DNA of 64,000 nucleotides from Bacteroidota bacterium (GTDB lineage Bacteria; Bacteroidota; Bacteroidia; Chitinophagales; Chitinophagaceae), in the NCBI GenBank assembly GCA_016706595.1, contig JADJJH010000010.1:1-64000 (forward strand). The letters run 5' to 3'. The position numbers and the translations under genes were made by a program. Every line of letters starts with the position of its first letter. Positions within the stretch are counted from its first letter, which is position 1. The notes beneath the pieces were generated by a model. That model was not told where the DNA came from and ran no database searches. It saw only the letters and a program-made list of their open reading frames with translations. Of this stretch, positions 42,758 through 51,737 are shown one piece after another.

Positions 42758-44896
42758 ATGGAAATGGAAACTTTCAAGTATGACAATCGAATTGTAAAAA
42801 ACTTTGCCTATGCCACCATGCTATGGGGCTTAGTAGGGATGTTGGTAGGCGTATTAGCCGCCTTCCAATTATATTACCCTGAGTTAAATTTCAAATTGCC
42901 TTATACCACTTTTGGGCGTATCAGACCTTTGCATACCAATGCAGTAATTTTTGCTTTTGTAGGGAATGGTATATTTATGGGTGTGTATTATTCCTTGCAG
43001 CGATTATTAAAGGCAAGGATGTTTAGTGATACCCTCAGTAAAATACATTTCTGGGGTTGGCAATTAATTATTGTATTAGCCGCATTAACGCTAGTGCTTG
43101 GCATTACAAGCGGTAAGGAATATGCCGAATTAGAGTGGCCAATTGATATTTTGATTGCAATTATTTGGGTAGTTTTTGGTTGGAATATGTTTGGTACTAT
43201 TATCAAACGCCGCGAAAAACACCTATATGTGGGTATATGGTTTTACATCGCCACATTTGTTACGATTGCCATGTTACATATTGTAAATTCAATTGAGTTG
43301 CCTATCTCATTTACAAAAAGTTATTCGGTATATGCCGGTGTGCAAGATGCCTTGGTGCAATGGTGGTATGGGCATAATGCGGTTGCCTTCTTTTTAACTA
43401 CACCTTATTTAGGTGTCATGTATTACTTCTTGCCAAAGGCAGCTAATCGCCCGGTGTATTCATATAGATTATCGATTGTTCACTTTTGGGCTTTGATATT
43501 CTTATATATCTGGGCTGGTCCGCACCATTTATTGTATACTTCACTTCCAGGTTGGGCCCAATCATTAGGTACCATATTTTCGGTTATGCTTATTGCACCA
43601 TCTTGGGGAGGAATGTTTAACGGATTACTTACTTTACGCGGTGCATGGGATAAAGTACGCGAAGATGCAGTTTTGAAATTCATGGTGGTAGCCGTTACTG
43701 CTTATGGTATGTCAACTTTCGAAGGACCTCTTTTATCTTTAAAAAATGTAAATGCCATTTCGCACTTTACTGATTGGACCGTAGCTCACGTGCACGTTGG
43801 TGCTTTGGGCTGGAACGGCTTTTTAACTTTTGCCATGTTGTATTGGTTAATGCCGCGCTTGTTTAATACCACTATGTACTCTAAAAAATTAATGAACACG
43901 CATTTTTGGTTAGGTACATTGGGTATTTTATTATATGCCATACCGATGTATTGGGCAGGGTTTTCGCAAAGTTTAAGCTGGAGCGAGTTTACACCTGATG
44001 GTACCTTACGATATACTTTTATGGATACCGTAGTTCGCATAAAATTGTTATACTTACTTCGTGGCCTAGGCGGTACTATCTATCTCACAGGATTTATTGT
44101 GATGTTGTACAACTTAATTAAAACTATCAAAAAAGGTAGCTTGGTTGCCGAAGAGACAGTGAGTGCACCTAAATTAATCAACTCAACTGCCCCTCACGCA
44201 GGAGAACATTGGCATCGTTGGCTCGAAAGACGTCCAATACAATTTTTAATGTTAAGCTTAATTGTTGTTATTATTGGTGGTGCCGTTGAGTTTGTTCCTA
44301 CCTTCTTAGTGAAATCAAATATACCAACCATCGCTAGTGTAAAACCTTATACACCACTTGAATTGCAAGGACGTGATATTTATATTCGTGAAGGATGTTA
44401 CAATTGTCACTCACAAATGATTCGCCCATTCAGGCATGAAACTGAACGATATGGAGAGTATTCAAAAGCAGGTGAATTTGTTTACGACCATCCATTCCAA
44501 TGGGGTTCAAAACGCACAGGACCTGATTTACACCGTGAGGGCGGAAGAAATCCAAATTCATGGCACTTTAAGCATATGTATGAACCTAGCTGGATAACCA
44601 CAGGTTCCATCATGCCTGCTTATCCTTGGTTGTTCAAAGATGATTTGGATATACTCAATACCGAATCGAAAATTAAGGCGATGAAAACTTTAGGTGTGCC
44701 TTATCCTGATGGTTTCGAAAAAATAGCGATGCAAGATTTGAAATCACAATCAAAAGTAATTACCGATGATTTACTTCTTGATGACGATGTAAAGAAATTG
44801 ATTAAAACAGAGGGTATCAAGAATATCGAGCAAAAAGAAATCATTGCCATGATTGCTTATTTGCAACGTTTAGGTACCGATATTAAAAAGAAATAA
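42758..44896 (+). CDS. ccoNO: Fused cbb3 oxidase subunits I and II (CcoN-CcoO)
   Basis: 712 residues. About 1-480 are the 12-helix catalytic subunit, with haem and CuB ligands such as WWYGHNAVAFFLT, GPHHLLYTSLPGWAQ and VAHVHVGALGWNG. About 500-712 are the mono-haem CcoO part, with the haem c motif GCYNCHSQMIRPFRHETERYG and a distal Met in SIMPAYPWL. The N-O fusion is common in Bacteroidota. It reduces oxygen to water at low oxygen and pumps protons. Confidence 0.95.
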   Translation: MEMETFKYDNRIVKNFAYATMLWGLVGMLVGVLAAFQLYYPELNFKLPYTTFGRIRPLHTNAVIFAFVGNGIFMGVYYSLQRLLKARMFSDTLSKIHFWGWQLIIVLAALTLVLGITSGKEYAELEWPIDILIAIIWVVFGWNMFGTIIKRREKHLYVGIWFYIATFVTIAMLHIVNSIELPISFTKSYSVYAGVQDALVQWWYGHNAVAFFLTTPYLGVMYYFLPKAANRPVYSYRLSIVHFWALIFLYIWAGPHHLLYTSLPGWAQSLGTIFSVMLIAPSWGGMFNGLLTLRGAWDKVREDAVLKFMVVAVTAYGMSTFEGPLLSLKNVNAISHFTDWTVAHVHVGALGWNGFLTFAMLYWLMPRLFNTTMYSKKLMNTHFWLGTLGILLYAIPMYWAGFSQSLSWSEFTPDGTLRYTFMDTVVRIKLLYLLRGLGGTIYLTGFIVMLYNLIKTIKKGSLVAEETVSAPKLINSTAPHAGEHWHRWLERRPIQFLMLSLIVVIIGGAVEFVPTFLVKSNIPTIASVKPYTPLELQGRDIYIREGCYNCHSQMIRPFRHETERYGEYSKAGEFVYDHPFQWGSKRTGPDLHREGGRNPNSWHFKHMYEPSWITTGSIMPAYPWLFKDDLDILNTESKIKAMKTLGVPYPDGFEKIAMQDLKSQSKVITDDLLLDDDVKKLIKTEGIKNIEQKEIIAMIAYLQRLGTDIKKK

Positions 44897-44932
44897 GCAT
44901 AATTCACCCCTTTCGAGGATCAATTAATCCAT

Positions 44933-45094
44933 ATGAAATTTATAAATTATCTCAAAACCATCGATGGAGTAAGCGTGTTTCCCATGGTTGCACTCATCAT
45001 GTTTTTTGCCTTCTTTGTTACCTTATTAGTAGTGGTATTTAAGGCAGATAAACAAACATTAGATAAAATTAAAAATATTCCATTCGATAATTAA
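44933..45094 (+). CDS. ccoQ: cbb3 oxidase subunit CcoQ, 53 aa
   Basis: Short ORF starting MKFINYLKTIDGVSVFPMVA with a single membrane helix (MFFAFFVTLLVVVFKA) and a charged tail. Position between ccoNO and ccoP and the one-helix layout identify CcoQ, which stabilises the complex. The stop is 10 bases before the ccoP start. Confidence 0.75.
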   Translation: MKFINYLKTIDGVSVFPMVALIMFFAFFVTLLVVVFKADKQTLDKIKNIPFDN

Positions 45095-45104
45095 AATGTA
45101 CGTA

Positions 45105-46271
45105 ATGAAGACTTTAATCAGATTTTTCGCCGCAACAGGTTTAGCCCTAGGTTGCATGTTACCAAGTTTACAGGCTGATGCACAAACTGCAACCAAAACA
45201 GCTGACAATACATCTTTATGGTTTAATGGACCATTTATCGTTTTGTTTTTAAGCATCCTTATTTTGCTAAGCGTAATTGCCGTATTGGGTAAAATTGTAA
45301 AAACGCTGGTTGAACAAGATACATTTGAATTCTTGAGAAATCGTAAATCCACTAAAGTAGGTGCTTTATTGATTGGATTGATGCTGAGTTCAGTTTCAAA
45401 TTTTGCACAAGAAGCAGTAACCGCCCCGGTTGTTGCAACAAGCATCATCAATGGTATGGACAATACCCTTTTTTGGACAATGCTTTCAATATTGATGATA
45501 GAGTTTATCGTTATCATGATCTTACTCAAAGTGCTTGTTTCGTACTTACAGAAGAAGGGATTAATACAACCCATTGCTGTAAACTTACCTAAATGGTTAC
45601 AATGGAAAACAATGGTTGGTGATGATTTGCCTATAGAAAAGGAAGCTGATTTGCTTACGGATCATGACTATGATGGTATTCAAGAATTAGATAACGGCAT
45701 GCCACCAATGCTGAAATATATTTTTGTGGCATCCATAGCCGCTGCCGTAATTTATTGGGGCTATTACGAAATGGGATCAGGGCCAACACAATTAGAAGAA
45801 TATCAAAATGAATTGGTTAAAGCGGATGCCGATAAAATGGCCTACCTGAAATTAGCAGGAAATTTGGTGGATGAAAACACTGTAAAACTAGTAGACGATG
45901 CAGTAATTTTAGCTGACGGTCAAAAAATTTATGCTACCAATTGTGTTGCTTGTCATGGCGATAAAGGACAAGGTGGGGTAGGTCCAAACTTAACCGATGC
46001 AAATTGGATTCATGGTGGTTCTATCAATGATATTTTTAAAACTATCAAGTATGGTGTTCCTGATAAAGGTATGCGTGCTTGGCAATCTGAGATTAAGCCT
46101 GCCGATATGCAAGCAATATCATCTTATATTATAAAAGAATTTGGAGGTAAAAATGTAGCGGGTGGGAAAGCTCCACAAGGTGCTGTATATAATGCAGCAG
46201 TTACAAATGCCAATACAAATGATACAACTGCCATTGCAGCAATGCCGACTGATTCGGCAAAAACTAAATAG
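45105..46271 (+). CDS. ccoP: cbb3 oxidase cytochrome c subunit CcoP, mono-haem
   Basis: 388 residues from ATG 45105. A signal peptide-like start, two further membrane segments (about 40-65 and 118-148), the CcoP N-terminal segment EADLLTDHDYDGIQELDNGM with its following helix, then a cytochrome c domain with a single CxxCH (NCVACHGDKGQGG) and distal Met in DKGMRAW. Classical CcoP has two haems; one is usual in this phylum. The C-terminal tail is Ala/Thr-rich. Confidence 0.9.
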   Translation: MKTLIRFFAATGLALGCMLPSLQADAQTATKTADNTSLWFNGPFIVLFLSILILLSVIAVLGKIVKTLVEQDTFEFLRNRKSTKVGALLIGLMLSSVSNFAQEAVTAPVVATSIINGMDNTLFWTMLSILMIEFIVIMILLKVLVSYLQKKGLIQPIAVNLPKWLQWKTMVGDDLPIEKEADLLTDHDYDGIQELDNGMPPMLKYIFVASIAAAVIYWGYYEMGSGPTQLEEYQNELVKADADKMAYLKLAGNLVDENTVKLVDDAVILADGQKIYATNCVACHGDKGQGGVGPNLTDANWIHGGSINDIFKTIKYGVPDKGMRAWQSEIKPADMQAISSYIIKEFGGKNVAGGKAPQGAVYNAAVTNANTNDTTAIAAMPTDSAKTK

Positions 46272-46276
46272 ATTTT

Positions 46277-47683
46277 ATGTCGGCAATTATTGAACCCGAT
46301 CAGCATAATTTTCGTGATTCGCTGAGTATGTTGGAAGCCGACGGAAGTCGCAAATGGATTTTTGCTAAGAAACCTAAAGGGCCATTATATAATAAGCGAA
46401 TTATCGCCAGTGTCATTTATCTGATTATATTTTTTGGTTTGCCTTGGCTTCAATATCATAATGAGCCTTTATTTATGCTCAATGTGGTTACCCGTAAGTT
46501 TATCATCTTTGGTTTGCACTTTGGCGTGCAAGATTTAATAGTGTTTGGCTTGGCTATGCTCAGCTTTGTAGTTTTTGTAGTACTCTTTACCGTTGTTTTT
46601 GGTCGTTTGTTTTGTGGATGGGCTTGTCCACAAACCATTTTTATGGAGATGGTTTTTCGTCGTATCGAATACTGGATCGAAGGCGATGCGCAGCAACAGC
46701 GTAACTTATCTAAAAGCAAATGGAATAGCAACAAAATTTTTAAGCGTAGTCTGAAGTATCTCATCTTTTTTTTGGTTTCATTCGCCATCGCCAATACTTT
46801 TTTAGCCTATATCATTGGTTTGCCCGAACTTAAAAAAATAATTACCGAACCCATATCCGAACATTTATTGGGTTTAGTTATTTTAATTGTGTTCACGGGG
46901 GTTTTCTTTAGCGTGTATGCTTTCTTGCGTGAACAAATTTGTATTGTGGCTTGCCCTTATGGCCGTTTACAAGGTGTTATGCTCGATAAAAAAACAATTG
47001 TTGTCGCGTATGATTATAAACGTGGTGAGCCGCGTGGCAAACTCCAAAAATCAAGCGACGGAAATGCTCATGGCGATTGTATTGACTGTTACGCTTGTGT
47101 AGCCGTTTGTCCAACAGGTATCGATATTCGAAACGGAACCCAACTCGAATGTATCAATTGCACAGCGTGTATCGATGCATGTAACGATATCATGCACAAG
47201 GTACATAAACCATTGGGCTTAATACGGTATGCGTCTGAAGACAATATTGTTACCAAACGAAAAACAAGAATTACACCTCGTATCGTAGCCTATTCAGCGG
47301 TACTGCTTATTTTATTAGGGGTACTATCATTTACATTTTTAAGTCATTCAGTCATCGATGCGTCTATCCTTCGCACGCCCGGACAATTTTATCAAGAGCA
47401 CGACGATAACACCATTAGCAATTTATACAATTTTAAAGTAGCCAATAAACGTGGTACACCCATGCATATTCATTTCGTATTGAATCATCATGAAGGCAAA
47501 ATTCAAGTGATAGGTAAAAAAGAAATTATCGTTCCGCCTGGTGATGAGCAACAAGGGCAACTTTTTATTTTTATGCCAAATGGCACCATCCATAAAAAAA
47601 ATGAAAAAGTGAAAGTTGATATTTATGATAGCACTGAATTAGTACAAACTATTTCAACTACTTTTATGGCACCTTTGCAATAA
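46277..47683 (+). CDS. ccoG: Cytochrome oxidase accessory Fe-S protein CcoG
   Basis: 468 residues. Membrane helices in the N-terminal 200 residues, a Cys pair in FCGWACPQTIFMEM, two ferredoxin-type clusters (CIDCYACVAVCPTG and CINCTACIDAC) and a C-terminal Ig-like domain. CcoG/RdxA reduces copper for oxidase assembly. Five bases after ccoP. Confidence 0.9.
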   Translation: MSAIIEPDQHNFRDSLSMLEADGSRKWIFAKKPKGPLYNKRIIASVIYLIIFFGLPWLQYHNEPLFMLNVVTRKFIIFGLHFGVQDLIVFGLAMLSFVVFVVLFTVVFGRLFCGWACPQTIFMEMVFRRIEYWIEGDAQQQRNLSKSKWNSNKIFKRSLKYLIFFLVSFAIANTFLAYIIGLPELKKIITEPISEHLLGLVILIVFTGVFFSVYAFLREQICIVACPYGRLQGVMLDKKTIVVAYDYKRGEPRGKLQKSSDGNAHGDCIDCYACVAVCPTGIDIRNGTQLECINCTACIDACNDIMHKVHKPLGLIRYASEDNIVTKRKTRITPRIVAYSAVLLILLGVLSFTFLSHSVIDASILRTPGQFYQEHDDNTISNLYNFKVANKRGTPMHIHFVLNHHEGKIQVIGKKEIIVPPGDEQQGQLFIFMPNGTIHKKNEKVKVDIYDSTELVQTISTTFMAPLQ

Positions 47684-47775
47684 TTTTGTTGAGCAAACAA
47701 GCTTTTTATATTAACCCTCACCTAGCCGCTAATAATTAACAAGTCATACATTCACTTTCTATAAACTATAAATAC

Positions 47776-48207
47776 ATGAACTGGTTTCATAAATTAATGT
47801 TGGTTCTTATACTTTTCATTGCGATGCTAAGCTTTATGGTTTGGCGAAGTTCAAAAGCAAAACTCGATTTGGTTACTGATAATTATTACGAAGAAGAGCT
47901 AAAGTATCAAGATCGAATTGAACATACTGCAAATAACGATGATCTACAAGAGCAGGTGAATATTGAGAAGCTAGAAGACAATTTAATAATCTCTTTTCCT
48001 GACAATATCTCTATTCAAGAGGTAAGTGGAAAAGTGAATTTGTATTTTGCGGCTAACAAAGCGAATGATAAGTCATTTGATTTATTACTCGATCAAAACC
48101 ATAAACAACGCATTGATATAGATAATAGAAGCGGTAATTATACAATACAAATTTCTTGGCAATATCAAAACAAAACGTACTTTACCGAGAAGAAAATATT
48201 TTTATAG
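47776..48207 (+). CDS. ccoH: cbb3 assembly protein CcoH (FixH)
   Basis: 143 residues: one membrane helix (LMLVLILFIAMLSFMVWRSS), the signature LVTDNYYEEELKYQDRIE and a small extracytoplasmic beta domain. FixH/CcoH is a late assembly factor. The stop is immediately followed by the ATG of the next gene. Confidence 0.85.
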   Translation: MNWFHKLMLVLILFIAMLSFMVWRSSKAKLDLVTDNYYEEELKYQDRIEHTANNDDLQEQVNIEKLEDNLIISFPDNISIQEVSGKVNLYFAANKANDKSFDLLLDQNHKQRIDIDNRSGNYTIQISWQYQNKTYFTEKKIFL

Positions 48208-48903
48208 ATGTTAAGTCTATTCATTACCGCGTGGTTGATGGGTTTTATTGGTAGCGCACATTGCATAGGTATGTGTGGTCCATTGGCTTTAGCTATTCCA
48301 ATGCAATCGGGTTCAATTTTGGAGCGGCTGTTCAATTCGTTATTATATAATGTAGGACGAATTGTTACCTATACTTTGTATGGTTCATTATTAGGCCTAG
48401 CTCATTCTGTAATAATTCCATACAACTTACAAGCAAAACTAGCCATCGCAATTGGCATCATACTAATGTGTATAGGGTTGTTCATTTTATTTTCAAATCA
48501 AAGTATTAACATGCTAAGTGGGCAGGCAAGATTTTATCAGGTCATCACAAAAAAAATTGGTTTGTTGTTCCGTAATCCAAGTCAGTATAAAGTATTTCTG
48601 ATTGGTATTTTGAATGGTTTACTTCCTTGTGGTTTAGTGTATCTCGCTTTGGCAACAGCCTTTGCATCCGGCAGTGTTGCACATAGTATGATATACATGG
48701 CAGCCTTTGGTTTGGGAACTTTGCCCGCCATGTGGAGTATTGTGTTTTTTGCCAATTCAATCACCCCTTCATTACGTATGCGTCTACGAAAGCTTTATCC
48801 TTTTGTGTACTTAGCCACCGGCATATTTTTGATTTGGCGCGGATCGCAAAATTATAATCCCTTGCGGCATATGCAACATGGGGATATGATATTTTGTTTT
48901 TGA
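48208..48903 (+). CDS. SafE/TauE-like membrane protein of cco cluster
   Basis: 231 residues, six membrane helices in two halves, each with a family motif: GSAHCIGMCGPLALAIP near the start and LNGLLPCGLVYLALA in the middle. Members in this position are thought to support copper or haem handling for the cbb3 oxidase; the sulfite-exporter name reflects the family only. Begins directly after the ccoH stop; last gene of the operon. Confidence 0.8.
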   Translation: MLSLFITAWLMGFIGSAHCIGMCGPLALAIPMQSGSILERLFNSLLYNVGRIVTYTLYGSLLGLAHSVIIPYNLQAKLAIAIGIILMCIGLFILFSNQSINMLSGQARFYQVITKKIGLLFRNPSQYKVFLIGILNGLLPCGLVYLALATAFASGSVAHSMIYMAAFGLGTLPAMWSIVFFANSITPSLRMRLRKLYPFVYLATGIFLIWRGSQNYNPLRHMQHGDMIFCF

Positions 48904-48907
48904 AGAT

Positions 48908-49048
48908 TAAAGGGCATCTCTAAAAACCCCTGATGCTTCGTTATTCAATTTTTGCAAACCCTTTATTTACGATAGTAAACGCTTCCGATAGCTATCGGAA
49001 TTGCAAAATCTGAAAGCCTCGCCTGAGGGCTTTTTAGAGGTGCCCAGA
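48908..49048. repeat. Interspersed terminal-inverted-repeat element, copy 2
   Basis: Ends GGGCATCTCTAAAAACCCC and GGGCTTTTTAGAGGTGCCC are close inverted repeats; the interior shares GATGCTTCGTTATTC, a TTTACGATAGTAAACGCTT block and GATAGCTATCGGAATTGCAA with the copy at 36360. It may double as a terminator for the cco operon. Confidence 0.7.
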
Positions 49049-49081
49049 AGTTATGGTGTCATACTTTATAAACAATACCTA

Positions 49082-50101
49082 TTAAAAACTTGTTTTGGTA
49101 TAGCGTAAACTTTTTAAAGAAGGGTCAATCTCGAACGCTCGATTAAAATATTGTTCTGCTTTTTGGTTATGACCGGCTTTATAATAGGTCATGCCTAATG
49201 TGTAAATTACTTCGGCATCATTCGGATTAATTTCCAATATTTCATCAAGCACTTCTCTACACTTTTTAATATCTCCTTTTCCGGTATAGGCATCGGCAAT
49301 TGATAAATTGAGTTCACGATCATAGGGTGCGAACTCTTTAGCTTTATATAAATAAAATAATGCTTGATTGAAATCTTTTGATGCCATGCAAGCATTTGCC
49401 CAATTGCTATAAAAAGTGGTTGTTTTGTAATAGCCTTTATCTTCTGCCAATTGATATAATTCGAGTGCTCGCTTAAATTCATTGGCATTGTAATGTGCAT
49501 TGGCTGTAGTATACAGTTTAGTTGCATTGTCCGGATCCAGTTCTAACGCACGATTATAATTTATTAAAGCTTTGTTGTAATCTGCAATTTCGGTATAGCA
49601 ATTGGCGAGTTTAAACGGAATATCTTTGTCATCAGGTAATTTATTTTCGGCCTGCTCATATAATTTAATCGCACGTGGATAGTGTTTGCTATCATAAAAA
49701 CATCTGGCTAAAATTACCAAGGTTTCTCCATCTTTTGGTTTTAAGCTTAAGGCTCTTTCAGCATAATCGATACTCTTCTTTTTTTGCGGACTCATACTAT
49801 ACATCTCTGCCAAGCGACCTAGATATTTTATATCATCCGGAGAGTCGTTTAGTAAATTTTCGTACAAGGGTGTTGCTTCGTAATATGAGCGTTTATTATA
49901 CAATGCATCGGCAAGTGTGATTTGATAAGTTTGGTTTTTAGGTTCACTAGTTGTGGCTAATTTTAATAATCTAACCGCTTCAGTATAATTTTCTTTTTCA
50001 ATGGAAAGTAAAGCTTTTTCATACTGTTCTGCACCGGTTTGGGCAAAAGTAATTTGTGATAAAAATAGCGAAGCTAAGAGTGTGATACGTACTTTGTTCA
50101 T
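49082..50101 (-). CDS. Exported TPR-repeat protein
   Basis: 339 residues from the ATG at 50101, chosen because it gives a clean signal peptide (KVRITLLASLFLSQITFAQ). About eight TPR units follow, with the typical pattern A..LY...L...P......LA.....A (for example YNKALINYNRALELDPDNAT and GHNQKAEQYFNRAFEIDPSL). It is a periplasmic scaffold of unknown partner. Confidence 0.75.
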   Translation of the reverse strand: MNKVRITLLASLFLSQITFAQTGAEQYEKALLSIEKENYTEAVRLLKLATTSEPKNQTYQITLADALYNKRSYYEATPLYENLLNDSPDDIKYLGRLAEMYSMSPQKKKSIDYAERALSLKPKDGETLVILARCFYDSKHYPRAIKLYEQAENKLPDDKDIPFKLANCYTEIADYNKALINYNRALELDPDNATKLYTTANAHYNANEFKRALELYQLAEDKGYYKTTTFYSNWANACMASKDFNQALFYLYKAKEFAPYDRELNLSIADAYTGKGDIKKCREVLDEILEINPNDAEVIYTLGMTYYKAGHNQKAEQYFNRAFEIDPSLKSLRYTKTSF

Positions 50102-50214
50102 ATCGTAATAGTGTTTTAGTGGAAGTGAAATAAACAACCGAAAATGAAATTACTAGCAAAGTAAGCGTAATCATGTTAATAAATGATAGAATCGGAATTT
50201 AGCACGATTAATCA

Positions 50215-50398
50215 TTAGGGTAGCCCTAAATTCGTAGCGTTTGCGTTAGGGATAGAAACGGAAACCCTTTTGCTTGCCTCAAGTAAAAGGTTGTAGTGTA
50301 TAGCCCGACCCCGAAGCAGCCCCGAAGTGAATAAATTGCTATGGAGATTGTGCTAGTATATGGGGCGCTTTTGGGGCACGCCCAAAAACGATTAAACA
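50215..50398 (-). repeat. Dispersed 3'-end repeat, copy 2
   Basis: Directly behind the lepB stop in the sense direction: TTTTTGGGCGTGCCCC, then GGGGCTGCTTCGGGGTCGGG and, at its far end, CTATCCCTAACGCAAACGC. The longest of the three copies; it includes several short complementary arms. Confidence 0.65.
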
Positions 50399-50409
50399 TT
50401 GATAAGATA

Positions 50410-51621
50410 CTAATCTTCCAAAGCTTTCACACTTCTAAATAATCTTTTCCAGCGTATACCTTCTTTACCATAACTCATCCAAATAAACCAGGCTTTACCT
50501 ACCACATGATCTTCAGGTACAAAGCCCCAATAACGTGAATCGAGAGAGTTGTGTCGATTATCACCCATCATCCAATAATAGTCCATAGCAAACGTATATT
50601 GCGTTGCCACTTTCCCATCAATGGTAAAAGTTCCATTTGCATTTTTTACTAAACTATGTTTTTCATACATCGAAATTAGACGCTCGTATAAGGCAATATT
50701 TTGTGGTGTTAGACTTACCGTCACACCTTTTTTCGGAATGGTAAGTGGACCATAATTATCTACATTCCATTTAAAATTGGCAGTGTCACGCGGAAAGCAA
50801 ACACTTTGAGTAGAAGTTACACCTGCAGGCGTTATATAGGCGCCGATACTATCCACATTGGGTAAAGATTTCAGTTTCATCATATTTTCTTCGCTTCCGT
50901 TAAAAATATAATACATGTTACTATTGTCGATATTTTCAACCATTTCAATATTAAAGTCTTCTATCGTTTCGTCGTTAAATCCGAGATTATTTTTAGTGCG
51001 TACCAAATAACTTCTTTGTAAATGTTTAAATGGCGTTGCGGGTTTTTGATTTACATACAATATACCTTGCTTCAATTCTAAAATATCGCCGGGTACACCC
51101 ACACAACGTTTTATATAATTGTCAGTTTTGTCGATAGGTCGCGATTGAACTGTATAGTTTCGTTTTAAAGCGTCTTCACCATGCATATACTTTAGCGAAT
51201 AATAATCTTGATCAGGCATTTCGGCTAAAATGGTATCTCCTTCGGGGAAGTTAAAAACTACATCATCATATCTTTCGATACTTGAAAATCCCCATAATCT
51301 TTTATAAGGTGCTTTGATGGCTTCGCTATAAGATTTTGTTCCAAAGAAAGGAATGGCATTATGAATAAACGGAATGGCTAATGGGGTCATCGGTAATCTA
51401 GCACCATAATGCATTTTGCTTACAAACAAATAGTCGTTTACCAATAACGATTTTTCCATTGAAGGTGTTGGAATCGTATAGGCTTCAATAAAAAAAGTAC
51501 GAATAATGGTCGCTGCAATAATCGCAAATACTGCGGCATCAAGCCACTCGCGGGCAACTGATTTTTTTTTCTTAGGGGTAGATGGGTCTTGTTCTTTTTT
51601 ACCAAAAAAAGGTATTTGCAT
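50410..51621 (-). CDS. lepB: Signal peptidase I
   Basis: 403 residues, the long Bacteroidota form. One membrane segment (WLDAAVFAIIAATIIRTFF), then catalytic Ser in AYTIPTPSMEKSLLVND, general-base Lys in DNYIKRCVGVPGD and the closing box WMMGDNRHNSLDSRYWGFVP. It cleaves signal peptides at the outer face of the inner membrane. A dispersed repeat lies straight after the stop. Confidence 0.95.
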   Translation of the reverse strand: MQIPFFGKKEQDPSTPKKKKSVAREWLDAAVFAIIAATIIRTFFIEAYTIPTPSMEKSLLVNDYLFVSKMHYGARLPMTPLAIPFIHNAIPFFGTKSYSEAIKAPYKRLWGFSSIERYDDVVFNFPEGDTILAEMPDQDYYSLKYMHGEDALKRNYTVQSRPIDKTDNYIKRCVGVPGDILELKQGILYVNQKPATPFKHLQRSYLVRTKNNLGFNDETIEDFNIEMVENIDNSNMYYIFNGSEENMMKLKSLPNVDSIGAYITPAGVTSTQSVCFPRDTANFKWNVDNYGPLTIPKKGVTVSLTPQNIALYERLISMYEKHSLVKNANGTFTIDGKVATQYTFAMDYYWMMGDNRHNSLDSRYWGFVPEDHVVGKAWFIWMSYGKEGIRWKRLFRSVKALED

Positions 51622-51737
51622 GCGTTGAGTTTTTATTTAAAGGCGTAAAAGTAAGGGTTTGAAATTATAAATTCGTGTGAAAATACAAAGAGTGAAAATT
51701 CGAAAATATAAAATCGAAATTCGAAGGCTGATTCCAT

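Noticed and set aside
45105..46271. CcoP broken because only one haem motif is present
   Set aside because: Mono-haem CcoP is usual in this phylum and the frame is intact.
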